DNA of 64,000 nt from Coniochaeta sp. PMI_546. Taxonomy: Eukaryota > Ascomycota > Sordariomycetes > Coniochaetales > Coniochaetaceae. Shown piece after piece: positions 1 to 10,786 of this stretch (position 1 is the first letter of the stretch; the number at the start of each line of letters is the position of its first letter). The stretch covers positions 2,356,001-2,420,000 of the forward strand of contig MU271145.1 in assembly GCA_021432605.1 (NCBI GenBank). The letters run 5' to 3'. The notes beneath the pieces are model-generated. The model was not told the DNA's origin and did not search any database. It saw nothing but the letters and a program-made list of their open reading frames with translations. A program made the translations under genes and the position numbers.

Positions 1-1268
1 TAGGTGAAGACCGATGTGGAATAATGGACCCTGGAAAAGGAAACGAATGCCTACACGTGTAGTAAGTTAGGTACTAGTAGAAAGCGGTAACTGGCACGTC
101 TGAGGTTACATTTACGATGGAAGAAATGGGGCTGCTCGGCAGGTGAGGTGGATGCGCTCTGTCGCTGTTTCAATTGAGCCTGTCGGGTAGGAGTATTCGA
201 TGCTGAATCAGTGGTGTGGCGTCTCAGATAAGCGTCCCTGGCGTCGACGATAAAAGCAACCGTGCTCCCTGGCTCGCTTCGTTTCAAGCTCCTTGCAAGT
301 CCACCGCATTACCCCAGACGGCTTTCTGCATAGCGTATGCCGCTGCGAATAGCATCTCTTACGTATTCGCAACCTGACATCCTCATGGCGAGCTCAACCG
401 TTGAAGAAGAGACGCGACTCGTGATCGACGCGAAGATCATCGATTATGCGATCATTTATGCCTCAAGCTTTGGGACGAGCGCACATCTTCTTGGCTGAAC
501 TCGAGTGTCGAGCAGTGTACCGGCTCTACCTGCGACTTGTCGCAAACGGGCATCTCTAAGCGTACTACTTACCCCAGAGATTTGCATCTTGGCCTACATC
601 CTCCCGGTACTAGTGACCACTGCTCGGTACCAGAAGATGCCAAAATGCTTGGCGTTATCTCCTGCACGTTATGTCGTTCATACATTCCCTCCAGGCTATC
701 CCCAGCAAGACTCTGATGTGGTTCCAACTAGCGAGCCAACCAACGCCTGCATCTGGGGCGGCAGGGCGGTAAGGCTCAATGTTCGACGTAACTCCACTGT
801 GACAACTACTGGTATCATGACTGCTGCCTCCCTTCGGCTCTGACATTGTGGATCGACGTCGACGAAGAAAGACGACGTCGACCCGCAGTTGGGTTTGCGG
901 TCCAGCATCGTGAGACAGCCAGCCCCTTCGATAGCAGAAGTCTCCCCTTGTAGTTCTCGGTTTGACATCTTCATCCAAAGTTGCAGAAGTGCAAGGGCCA
1001 TGGTTAAGCGGCTCGCCCTCGTTTGGTCCCAAGTTCAGAAACCAGTCGCTACGACATTGGACTGGGCTGGCTCAGGGGACCGCCAAGATGAGTCTATAAA
1101 GAACTCAAACCTTCTCATGCTCGTATGACTGATGTTCCCTCTCCTCTACACACGCATCTGATTCCTTTCGTCGGCGGCACTTGGACCGTTTCTATTTACT
1201 CCTTTTTCGGTTTCCTTGTCATTCGTTCAGCTGCCGGCCAGCAGGTTCGATTCGTTCCTTTTTTCAAT
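1..1268. other. 5' flank without a recognised gene
   Basis: Several overlapping short frames on both strands occur here, but none has a recognisable domain, convincing splice structure or consistent coding character. The last ~170 bases form the probable promoter and leader of the repeat-protein gene that starts at 1269. Confidence 0.5.
1095..1100 (+). promoter_or_regulatory. Possible TATA box of the repeat-protein gene
   Basis: TATAAA lies about 170 bases before the chosen ATG at 1269. This would leave a leader of roughly 140 bases, which is ordinary for a fungal gene. The call rests on motif and position only. Confidence 0.35.
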
Positions 1269-2325
1269 ATGCATACCCCATCCTTTGTAAACCTGGTCGT
1301 GACCGGCTTGGTTGCCTCCTCCACCGTTGCCAGCTTCAACGTCGGGGGCACCAGAGCTCTTGCTCAAGTCGTAAGTGCCCAGCAACGGGCTATACTGGCT
1401 CACAGGACACCCGCCATGAAGTTGGTCTGACTGACATTAACAGGGATCTTTGATCGCCATTGCCGCTCCCGCCTTGGCACTTCCCGTCTTGGAGGACCGT
1501 GAGCCTCACCACCAAGGCAAGAAGACCAAGAAGAACAACGCTGCTGCCGTTGTCGCACGGGAGCCGGAGCCACACCACCAGGGCAAGAAGACCAAGAAGA
1601 ACAACGGTCCGGCTGTCGTGGCTCGCGAGCCCGAGCCGCATCATCAGGGCAAGAAGACCAAGAAGAACAATGCCCCGGCCGTTGTCGCTCGAGAGCCGGA
1701 GCCGGAACCGGAGCCGGAACCACATCACCAGGGCAAGAAAACCAAGAAGAACAATGCCCCAGCAGTGGTAGCTCGCGAGCCTGAGCCTGAGCCGCATCAT
1801 CAAGGCAAGAAGACGAAGAAGAACAACGGCCCAGCCGTTGTTGCCCGGGAGCCTGAACCTCACCATCAGGGCAAGAAGACCAAGAAGAACAACGGTCCAG
1901 CTGTCGTCGCTCGCGAGCCGGAGCCGGAGCCTCACCACCAGGGCAAGAAGACCAAGAAGAACAACGGTCCCGCCGTTGTCGCTCGTGAGCCTGAGCCTGA
2001 GCCGCATCATCAGGGTAAGAAGACCAAGAAGAACAACGGCCCAGCTGTTGTTGCTCGCGACCCCGAGCCCGAGCCTCACCACCAGGGCAAGAAGACCAAG
2101 AAGAACAACGGTCCGGCTGTGGTTGCTCGCGAACCCGAGCCGCATCATCAGGGCAAGAAGACCAAGAAGAACAATGCCCCGGCCGTTGTTGCACGCGAGC
2201 CCGAGCCCGAGCCACACCACCAGGGCAAGAAGACCAAGAAGAACAACGGCCCGGCTGTGGTCGCCCGCGAACCCGAGCCAGAGCCTCACCATCAGGGCAA
2301 GAAGACGAAGAAGGCTAACAACTGA
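1269..2325 (+). CDS. Secreted-type tandem-repeat protein, putative processed peptide precursor
   Basis: Exons 1269-1370 and 1444-2325 give 327 aa. The intron has GTAAGT, a CTGACTGAC branch region and AACAG. The ATG at 1269 gives a hydrophobic signal-like N-terminus; an in-frame ATG at 1125 would add 48 residues and bury it. After about residue 50 the protein consists of 12 copies of a ~22-residue unit: core HHQGKKTKK, linker NN(G/A)PAVVAR, then (Glu-Pro)n with n = 1, 2, 2, 5, 3, 2, 3, 3, 3, 2, 3, 3 (one EP is DP). The units differ mostly at synonymous sites, so the peptide sequence seems selected. KK sites and X-Pro dipeptides are what Kex2-like and dipeptidyl-aminopeptidase maturation uses in fungal peptide precursors; there is no KR site, so processing is inferred. 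A structural secreted repeat protein is the alternative. I do not recognise the family. Confidence 0.75.
1500..2317 (+). repeat. In-frame tandem repeat, 12 units of about 60-78 bp
   Basis: This is the coding repeat of the gene above. Unit length varies in 6-bp steps because the number of Glu-Pro codon pairs varies. Codon choice differs between copies while the encoded core stays constant, so this is not a very recent expansion. Confidence 0.9.
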
Positions 2326-4074
2326 TTCGGTGGCGACTTCACTTAGCTGATATTCCAAAATGGTCATCAATTGAGAAACGTTGAGCTACAGTTCGTGTCG
2401 ATATCTGACAGGAGAACGTGTGTCGTCCGGTTTCTGTTCACGATCAAGCTTCGGGTTCTCATGGCCGCGTAAGAGTGTAGGGTGGAGTGCTTGGTGTGTC
2501 TTTGTGTAGATAATGTCTCTGTTCTTGGCCTTCTGCCATTACAATTGATATCGAGTCCTGTCCGAGGACTTGACGGGTTTACATATACCTAAGGTACCAA
2601 CGGACTGCCCTGTTGATGATAGCTTGTACACACTGCTTAAGGTCACGTAGACTGTTTTCATTTCGTTCATCTGCTAGTTTTCGATTTCCGATACACGAAG
2701 TATATACGATTAGAAAGGACTAAAGAAAGTTATGTAGCAATGTTCAAATAAGGTTCTGAGAACATTCTGAAGGATTTGTGGCTGCCATCTGTCCAAGATT
2801 TGGCGAATAGCATAGAACGTCAGCAATGGAATGATGTGAAACTGCAACTTATTCTGGGGCAAATCAGCTTGAACGAGGGATGTCTGACTGCGGTAGCCGT
2901 CATTTTCGTAAAGCATATGCCCGTCTCGTCTCGTTTCTTGACTGATTGCCGCCGAGCACAGCTTGACAATCGGCAACAGCGACTTGGCTTCTGCTTGCTC
3001 ACCGTATTGAAGATGAATGCACAAATCCAGTCATCGATGTGTACGGTTTCTCCTTATAATGCCGGTCGTCTGCAGTTTACAAGGCATCTTGGAAAATTAC
3101 CATCTTGTTACTCCAGTTATTCATTGTGATCGGAGTTCCTCTCGGAGACCGGGTTGGGAGGCGGGACCTGACGTCGGCCGGGCTGCCGAGAGGAGGGACC
3201 GGCTCCACACGCTGGAATCGGCTTTAAACCAAAACCCGCTGTCAGGTACGTACCGTCATTTACATAAGGCACTGGCGGCGAAAACATGCCACTTCTTAGC
3301 ACCGCTTCGTCCTCGATCCGAGAACCACATTGGAAATGATTGAAACTTTGCCAGCGAATCACCGGCCTTCCCGCTCCCACTCATCGTGCAACTTCTTCTT
3401 TCAGTTGTACGACTTGGACGACTGGTCGGACAAAGAATGCTTGACATGCCACCTAAACGGGCCATATATCCTTGCCACACCTGCAAAAGACCTTCTCTTT
3501 TTCGTACTCGTGTTTGTACATCGAACCGCCCATGGGCCGTTTTGTTGGCTGCGGCTTCACCAAATGCCGAGGCGGTGCGGGTTGACGATCACTGTCCACT
3601 ACTACACGTACAGTACGTATCTACTCCAGCGGTCAGGCCTACCGATAGAATAAATACAAGATGGTTCCCTTTTCCTTTCCTCATGTACCCTTTGCATATG
3701 AGGGCAATTGACGAATTGCTGTCAAGCTCTCTCCCGAAACAGCCGAATTGACGTTCCTTGTCCCAGCTACTCCTGTGTAGACCTACCACCTTACCTACCT
3801 GGTACTTTAGCCAGGTGGACGCTACCGGGTTTGGCGCGAAATAGTCCGTGAGGCTGTTCCACCCGGGTCGTTGTGGAGGTTTCGTTATTGCCCCCTTATC
3901 GCGCCCATCATTCTTTTAAAAGACCCCTGGACATTTCTAATCGCCAATTTCACCACCACGATTTGGCGAGCTTCATCCTATTTTCTCTTCCCGAACCTCC
4001 TTTGTCTCAGTCGCGAAGCCTCAACACTCGTTTCCACACAGGCGCTGGCTCATAGAGCCCACTTGCAGCTCAAG
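2326..4074. other. Intergenic, 3' of the repeat gene and 5' of ERG3
   Basis: No recognisable gene. It holds the palindromes TACCTAAGGTA (2586-2596) and GGTACGTACC (3245-3254). The last few hundred bases should be the ERG3 promoter and leader. Confidence 0.5.
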
Positions 4075-5176
4075 ATGGATATCGTTCTCGAAGTCGCCGA
4101 CACTTTCCTATTCGACTATATGTACGCCTGGGCACTGCCGGCACGTGAAGCTCCCCTTGGCTACCCCGACCAGTTCGCGACAAATGCCACTCAGAAGCTC
4201 ACAGCATGGCAATACAAGCCTGCAACGTCCTGGTTCAGTCTTGAGCCTCACGCAGCGGCGTATGGCAGCGCGCTGGCTCGTGACAACCTCTTGCGCCAGT
4301 TCTTTTCCTTCTTCTTAATATTTTGGTTAGTCGACCACCGCGTACCACACACGGCACCTCAATCCTTCACTAACACCGCTTGCTAGGTTGTTTGGTTTAA
4401 TCATGTACTATGTCTTCGCAAGTCTGAACTACCTCATCGTTTTCGACAAGCGGACTTTCAACCACCCGAAATACCTCAAGAACCAGATCGCCCTCGAGAT
4501 GAAGCAAGCAAACTGGTCCATGCCCATCATGGCTATTTTCACGGCGCCCCTCTGCGTCCTCGAGGTGAACGGCTACAGCAAACTCTACGACACGACCGCC
4601 GAGGGTCCCGGGCGCTGGTGGGACTACGCGCAGTTCCCCGCCTTCGTCTTCTTCACCGACATGTGCATCTACTTCATCCACCGCGGCCTGCACCACCCGG
4701 CAGTATACAAGTACATCCACAAGCCGCACCACAAGTGGGTTGTGCCGACGCCTTATGCGAGCCACGCCTTCCACCCCATCGACGGGTACCTTCAGGGCCT
4801 GCCCTACCACCTGTTCCCCTTCATCTTCCCGCTGCAGAAGATGGCGTACGTGGCTGCCTTCGTCTTCATCAACTTCTGGACCATCATGATCCACGACGGT
4901 GAATATGTCGCCAACAACCCCATCATCAATGGTGCTGCCTGCCACAGCATCCATCACACCGCGTTCAACTACAACTACGGCCAATTCACGACGCTGTGGG
5001 ACCGTCTGGGCGGCAGCTACCGCGCACCCACTCCGGAGCTGTTCCAGAAGGAGGAGAAGGCCATCAAGAAGGTCTGGCAGGAGCAGTCAAAGACGTACCA
5101 GGAGATGGTTGCAGAGGTTGAGGGTGAGGATGAGCGCGTGTTCAACGACACTGTCGAGACGAAGAAGACCCTGTAA
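4075..5176 (+). CDS. ERG3: C-5 sterol desaturase
   Basis: Exons 4075-4325 and 4387-5176 encode 346 aa, the usual size for fungal ERG3. The enzyme introduces the C5-C6 double bond into episterol late in ergosterol synthesis, in the ER membrane, using a di-iron centre. The three histidine boxes of the fatty-acid hydroxylase superfamily are visible: HRGLHH (about 182-187), HKPHH (195-199) and HSIHH (270-274). Hydrophobic membrane segments precede and separate them. The intron has a GTTAGT donor and a GCTAG acceptor and joins a split Trp codon. The C-terminus is charged and lysine-rich, ending KKTL, which fits an ER-retrieved membrane protein. Upstream in-frame residues from 3871 have no membrane-protein character, so the ATG at 4075 is preferred. 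Confidence 0.93.
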
Positions 5177-5855
5177 AGGGTTTGCTTTTCCACAACTCTC
5201 GTGCTCAGGCAAACAACCAGAGCATGAGTCTACGACAGCTCAACAATCGGTCGTTTTCACGCCCTACTGATTGTGGCTTCAGTTTTCACTAGGAGAGCAT
5301 GCGTTGTATTGAACTATGCCAAAAATACGCGAAGCTGGCCGGTGTATATAGTTGCACGTTTCGCACGATTCTGGGCTGTTCCGGAATGCAGTGCTTGGGA
5401 AAGGCGTTCAGGGTTTTACGAACTGGGATGGTCATTGTCTCTCGCTTGAATTATTTCTTGCAAGACCACTTCCGAAGACGCTTCCAAATGCGAAGTATGA
5501 GAGGATATCACATTTAATAATCAACTAATAAATCAGAAGACTCGCTTCTCCGCGCCAGGATCCTATGATCTGTATTATAAGCCCTAGAACACCACTGGTG
5601 CTCCCGAAGAATTGTGTCTCTCGCTCTTTGAATGCTAACCCGCACCTGCTCTGGCGAATGTCTATCCGCTCAGCAAGAGGTGGGAGGGTCACGTCCTGCA
5701 GGCTACCGAAACGCCTCCAATGGTTCCCAATAATCAACAGAAACTTAAGGAAAAGTGTAGAGTGGCAGCAGGTATCAATAAACACAATCAAGAAAACGCT
5801 GTAGAGTTCTTTGTCTTCAACCTCCTTTAAAGTCCCCCTCTCTCGCTCACTACCC
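5177..5855. other. Convergent intergenic region
   Basis: This is the 3' flank shared by ERG3 (+) and the DUF2015-like gene (-). Only short frames without recognisable character are present. Confidence 0.5.
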
Positions 5856-6284
5856 TCACGAGAAACTCACAAACTTTGGATCCCTCGGCCGTCCATCCGC
5901 CCCGATCCCATGATCGGCGAACCGCTGCTCCATATACACCCTCCTCGCCGCATCGAAAGTCAGCCTCCGCTTCTTCATGATGCGCAGTATCTCCCGCTTG
6001 GCCGTGTCGTCCAGCCCGGCGCGCGAGTCGCCGCCTTCGATGTTCGTGCCCAGGTCGAATGTGCTCGAGGAGAGACCGGCTTCCATGTCGTCGGCGAAGG
6101 AATTGGAGGTGAAGGTCGCGGGAAGACGGGAGTAGATGTATTCCCGCGTGAAGGTGTAGCGTAGGCGGGAGCCGAGGTCTTGGACTTGGTAGGTGAAGGA
6201 GGGAAGCCAGTGGGCGCGGGTCAGGTAGAGCAGGGTTCCCGAGAGGAGGGTTAGGAAGATTAGGGTGTAGAGGAGGTAGGCCAT
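5856..6284 (-). CDS. Small fungal membrane protein, DUF2015-like
   Basis: A single exon of 142 aa. Residues 1-24 form one hydrophobic segment that is either a signal anchor or an uncleaved signal peptide. It is followed by a basic and aromatic stretch, then a conserved-looking soluble tail. The tail contains EAGLSSSTFDL and IEGGDSRAGLDD, a KREILRIMKKRRL helix, and ends GRPRDPKFVSFS. This pattern matches, from memory, the fungal-only family DUF2015, whose function is unknown. Length is typical. The helix followed by RRVYMEQRF could bind a partner, but nothing in the sequence shows an enzymatic site. Confidence 0.75.
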   Translation of the reverse strand: MAYLLYTLIFLTLLSGTLLYLTRAHWLPSFTYQVQDLGSRLRYTFTREYIYSRLPATFTSNSFADDMEAGLSSSTFDLGTNIEGGDSRAGLDDTAKREILRIMKKRRLTFDAARRVYMEQRFADHGIGADGRPRDPKFVSFS

Positions 6285-6928
6285 TTTATGTGATGATGGG
6301 GCTAGGCCTCGAGATGTAGGAAGCCAGATCCCGGAGACGGTGAGGTACTGCGCTTGGTTGAAAGTAAGTGATTGAGTTCAGGATGGCTCGAGTCGGACGA
6401 TCGTGGTTGAGGATGTCCGCGATGGCTCGGAGGCCTCGGACTTTTGCTTATAAACGACTTGAAAGAGAGAGAATGTGAATCAGAGAAAGGGAAAACGCCT
6501 TGTTCCTAGCTCGTGCCAGAGAATGACACCGTCAGGCCATCAAGGTGACCGGCAATCAAGATGCCTGGTATCGTGGTGTTGAGGAGATTGGAGGTCGTCA
6601 GGCACAGAGGATGCGAGGAGGCTCTCGAGTCTCTCCTCAAACATGACGCCGCGTGTCAGCCGTTGGCGAGTGGCATCACCTTTGGCAGAGCATACGCACG
6701 GACCAGCACTTCCGGGTTGAGGATGGGTTAGAAAGGGCTCCACTAGCCCGCAGAGTTTAGCGTGGCGGTACGTACCCTTAAGCGAGTGGCCCCGACCTTC
6801 GATCCGGGCACACAGTTTGTGAATTCGGCTTTGTGTGGTGATAATTTGTCTTGGACGATTTTGAACTTCACCCCGAACGCCAGTCTCAAATCCCACGATT
6901 CCCTACGTACGAGGTCACATAACTCAAA
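6285..6928. other. Divergent promoter region of DUF2015-like gene and eL28
   Basis: No gene is seen. The palindrome GGTACGTACC lies at 6767-6776, about 150 bases before the eL28 ATG. Confidence 0.5.
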
Positions 6929-7597
6929 ATGTCTTTCCCTAACATTTCTTCCGATGTCGTCTGGGAGGTTGTCCGTAAGTTTTACTTCCAACTCGAGCAC
7001 TGGAGAAAACAGACCGGGCAATTGCTGACTTTGGTGGCCGTAAAGGCAACAACAACTCCTTCCTCGTGAAGCGCAGCAAGCACATCGGCGGCGGCGGTGG
7101 TGTCCAGTTCTCGCGTGATCCTTACAACCCGACGAACGTCCACTCGCGCAAGGTACGAATCACCCGCCCAATTTCGACTCTCGGAGGAATTCAGCGCTAA
7201 CAACATGGATTGCAGTACGCTGGTTTCGTCAACGACAAGGCCATCGGTGTCGTCCCCACCGAGAAGGGCGTTCAGGTCATCAGCAAGAAGTCCGGCAGCT
7301 CCAACAAGCCCGCCGCTTCCAAGTACTCTGTCAACTACACCAAGTCCACTCGCAAGTGAGTTTGAACACCATCCCCAACACACGCTTTCCCCTCGGAAGC
7401 ACCTCGTCTCTAACGCTCTATACAGGACCTTCAAGTCGATCGCCAACCAGACCGCCAAGTCCGGCTACCGGCCCGATCTCCGCGCTGCCGCCGTTGCCCG
7501 CGCCAGTGCCATCCGCCGGTCCCAGAGGCCCGTCAAGCCTACCCCCGAGCGCAAGCCCAGGGGTAACGCCGCCAAGAAGGCTGCTGAGAAGGCATAG
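6929..7597 (+). CDS. RPL28: 60S ribosomal protein eL28
   Basis: Exons 6929-6974, 7046-7152, 7216-7355 and 7426-7597 encode 154 aa. The protein is the cytosolic large-subunit protein eL28, which S. cerevisiae lacks but filamentous fungi and animals have. Family landmarks are the N-terminal VVWEVVRNNNSFLVKR segment, the HSRKYAGFVNDKAIGV segment, and the C-terminal YRPDLRAAAVARASAIRRSQ stretch followed by a very basic tail. The first intron is recognised because only the AAAG acceptor at 7042-7045 restores the Arg-Asn-Asn-Asn junction. An intron very close to the start codon and several small introns are typical of fungal ribosomal protein genes. Confidence 0.95.
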
Positions 7598-8653
7598 AGT
7601 GGATGATTGAGTAAGGGAAGTTTAAGGGGTTGGTCCTCGGTGGGACGGGGGTTCTTGCTGCCAGATTGGAGAAGTTGACTTCAGTCATGCGCGTTTACGA
7701 CTTTATCGACGGAACAAAAGGGATCAGGCTTTCGGAATGCCAATCATGCATCTAGGGCTGGCTACGGCGTTTGATATCCAAAGAATACAAGAATCCCGGA
7801 GGGAGCGCTTGAGAACAAGAGCTGCCCTGCTGTGGCCGTGAAGACAAGTGGCGGCCGCTGTCTGAGTGATGTGGAAGTGCTCTTGTGTCGCAAGTCTTTG
7901 GCCTGAATCATTTCTATTCCCGTCAGTGAGAGTATCAAATTCGTAATCCGCAGTTGACAGCAATTCATGTTTGTCTGGCTAAGTGAATGACGCGAGCCGA
8001 GACTTGAAGCCGTTGTCCGGAAGACTCCATATGCCCCCGGTCCATCCCGACTGCCTTACACGCCTCCAACATCCGAGCCGGGACCTCGGATCCGGTACAA
8101 TTACTTGCTATCGGTGGATTTCATGTGACGAACCTGAGACTGAGAGTGATGCCCATTGTTTAGCATCAACGATGCAGAGCAACATGCCAAAGCGGACATG
8201 TTGGTTCAAATTAAGTGAGAGAGTTACATAGTATGTAGCATCTAGGTAGCGTTGAGGGCTTGCATCATTTAATACATTTCTGGCAATATGCCATTGTTAG
8301 CTGGCTGCGGCACTGGTCAAGGAAACCTTAACAGACGAGGGGTCATTTTCCGTTCCTGCATCGTTCGGCCAAGCGGCCGCAGCACCAAATTGCCCCGCCA
8401 ATTGAGCTGCTTCGAGCTCCCGTTCTCAACAACCACCATAAGACCATCTATCCCGCCGCATCCCGCCAGTTCCTCTCTCACATCTTACTCTCTCACTTTC
8501 CGCATCAAAAAGCAAGTCATTTCCGAGCTTCTTCGTAACATAGTTGTTTATTTCCCTAACGTTTGTCCCTCAGCTGACCACTCAACCCCTTCTCCGCAGA
8601 TCGTCCCTAGACCCCTACCCCGCTCCTTATTTACAGTTAAAGTTCCCATCAAA
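7598..8653. other. Intergenic between eL28 and malate dehydrogenase
   Basis: No gene is recognised. From about 8400 the plus strand is rich in C and T (CCCGCC, CTCTCTC, CATCAAAATGG just before the ATG). This is typical of a highly expressed fungal gene's promoter and leader, here that of malate dehydrogenase. Confidence 0.5.
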
Positions 8654-10124
8654 ATGGTCAAAGCAGGTATGCAACGAAGTCATAAGCCTTTGGTGCAGTT
8701 TGTTGAGGATCTAGATTACTGACGATGTACTAGTCGTTGCTGGTGCCTCTGGTGGCATTGGACAGGTATGACGAGCACCACCCTACCAATGGATATGTCT
8801 TGTAACATGCAGCTATCACGTCGAGGAGCAGACACATTGCTAACACAGGATGTCCCGACCACATAGCCCTTGTCCCTCCTCCTCAAGCTCTCACCCCTCG
8901 TTGACGAGCTCGCCCTCTACGATGTTGTCAACACGCCCGGTGTTGCAGCTGACCTGTCGCACATCTCTTCGAACGCTGTAAGCTTCACCTCTCCCGACAG
9001 CCCGAACTCCGAACACCCAGCGCTGTGGTGTCTAACTTATATTTCTGAACCAACAGAAAGTCGCCGGCTATCTGCCCCCTGATGGTGGTGCCAAGACCGC
9101 CTTCAAGGATGCCGACGTGATTGTCATCCCAGCTGGCATTCCCCGTACGTGATACTATCCCGGATCAGAGACAGCGTGGCAGGACGTGATTGTACCTCTC
9201 GGTCTCAATGCTGACCCAATACGACAGGCAAGCCCGGCATGACCCGCGATGACCTCTTCAACATCAACGCCGGTATCGTCAAGGGTCTGATCGAGGTGGC
9301 CGCCGAGGTCGCTCCCAAGGCCTTCATCCTCGTCATCTCCAACCCCGTCAACTCGACCGTCCCCATCTCGGCCGAGGTCCTCAAGAGCAAGAACGTCTTC
9401 AACCCCCAGCGCCTCTTTGGCGTCACGACGCTCGACATCGTCCGCGCCGAAACCTTCGTCGCCGAGATCGCCGGCAAGTCCAATCCCCAGGAGTTGACGG
9501 TCCCCGTCATCGGCGGCCACTCGGGCGAGACCATCGTCCCGCTCTTCAGCCAGGTCACCCCCAAGGTGACCATCCCAGACGACAAGTACGATGCGCTTGT
9601 CAACCGCGTCCAGTTCGGTGGTGACGAGGTCGTCAAGGCCAAGGATGGTCTTGGTTCGGCTACTCTGTCCATGGCTTATGCCGGATACAGGTAATCTTCA
9701 ACACCCAAATCGCTTCGTGCAGCGTGTGTTGTGCGGAAGCTAACCGATATACCTCCAGGTTCACCGAGAAGCTCCTGAAGGCGCTCAAGGGCGCCAAGGG
9801 TCTTGTCGAGCCTAGCTATGTGTACCTTCCCGGTGTCCCCGGAGGCAAGGAGATTGCCGAGAAGGTCGGCGTCGACTTCTTCTCCGTTCCTATCGAGCTT
9901 GGCGTAAGCTTCCCCAACAAATGGAGCCGCTTTCCTTCTGGGCCCATATTGTTGCATTCTGCTAACCACTTCTTCTGCAGCCCAACGGAGCCGAGAAGGC
10001 CGTCGACATCCTCGGAGACCTTACCGCCAAGGAGAAGACGTTGCTGGAGGCCGCCATCAAGGGTCTGAAGGGCAACATCGAGAAGGGTGTCACCTTTGCC
10101 AACCAACCCCGGCAACAAAAGTGA
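8654..10124 (+). CDS. Malate dehydrogenase, NAD-dependent, cytosolic type
   Basis: Seven exons (8654-8666, 8734-8765, 8867-8977, 9057-9144, 9228-9690, 9759-9903, 9981-10124) encode 331 aa. It interconverts malate and oxaloacetate with NAD. The Rossmann motif GASGGIGQ is at residues 8-15. The substrate arginine region reads PAGIPRKPGM, and the catalytic histidine lies in [13 protein letters not shown]. The protein starts directly at the Rossmann fold with no mitochondrial presequence, and it ends QPRQQK, with no SKL-type peroxisomal signal. A cytosolic location is therefore the best reading. The first exon is only 13 bases, and its junction is supported by exact restoration of the VVAGASGG motif. 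Alternative 3' splicing could change the C-terminus, but I see no clear evidence for it. Confidence 0.93.
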
Positions 10125-10786
10125 TTAACCCCTCCTCCTCATCCCCCTTTCTCGCTTGAGCAGGCAGCATCGTCGTTCTGTGCTCCTGCCACAAGTTGTA
10201 TTGTCTTGAGAAACGTCCTGGTGCTCGTTAGACAGCCATATTGTGCAGTGAAGTAAAAGAGAAAAGAAATAAAATTCCCGGCGATAAAAGTGCAAAGTGG
10301 CTGATGTGTTCTGTGTTCTTTCCTAGGTTGTGAGCGGTTGCGTCCCCAATTCTTGATACGGTGCCAAGGAAACAATGAGGTCCGAGAAACCGGATCCGCC
10401 CAAGAGCAAGCAGGCAGTGGTGTCGCGGTAGCTGGTGGCTTCAGCCGCCAAGAGCTTGGCCGGTTGGCGGCGGCTTCGGGTGTGCGGTGCTTTTCACCAG
10501 GCGTGCATATCTATTCTGACTTTGATCGAGCAGCGTCAAAACAGAAAAACAATGATAGAGCATCTCTCGGATGCTTGGGTATAACCTCTGCTAGCGTGCG
10601 GGACAAAAAAAGCCTCTTGAACGCCGTTCGCCAGTCCCAATGCCTCTCTCTTCCCCCCCTAATTCCATTGTCTAGATGAGAATCAAAGATCCAATGCAAT
10701 ACGGAACCAAATGCCGTCGCAATCCCCTTCCCTCCATAAGACGGCCCGCCGAAAAGGCCAAGTACTTATCGCCCCCCGTAATCGTC
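10125..10786. other. Convergent intergenic region
   Basis: 3' flanks of malate dehydrogenase (+) and the Trs33-like gene (-). No gene-like sequence was recognised. Confidence 0.5.

Noticed and set aside
655-1032. 125-codon minus frame near the left end
   Set aside because: It overlaps two other frames of similar length and has no recognisable character.
1241-1270. B-box-like GGTTCGATTCG
   Set aside because: No matching A box or foldable tRNA around it, and it lies in the leader of the repeat gene.
1500-2317. CRISPR-like regular repeats
   Set aside because: The repeat is coding, has no unique spacers, and the DNA is eukaryotic.
1390-2370. Long minus-strand open frame (326 codons) over the repeat gene, plus other long frames there
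   Set aside because: The frames are low-complexity shadows of the plus-strand tandem repeat. The plus frame has a signal-like start, an intron with consensus sites, and synonymous variation.
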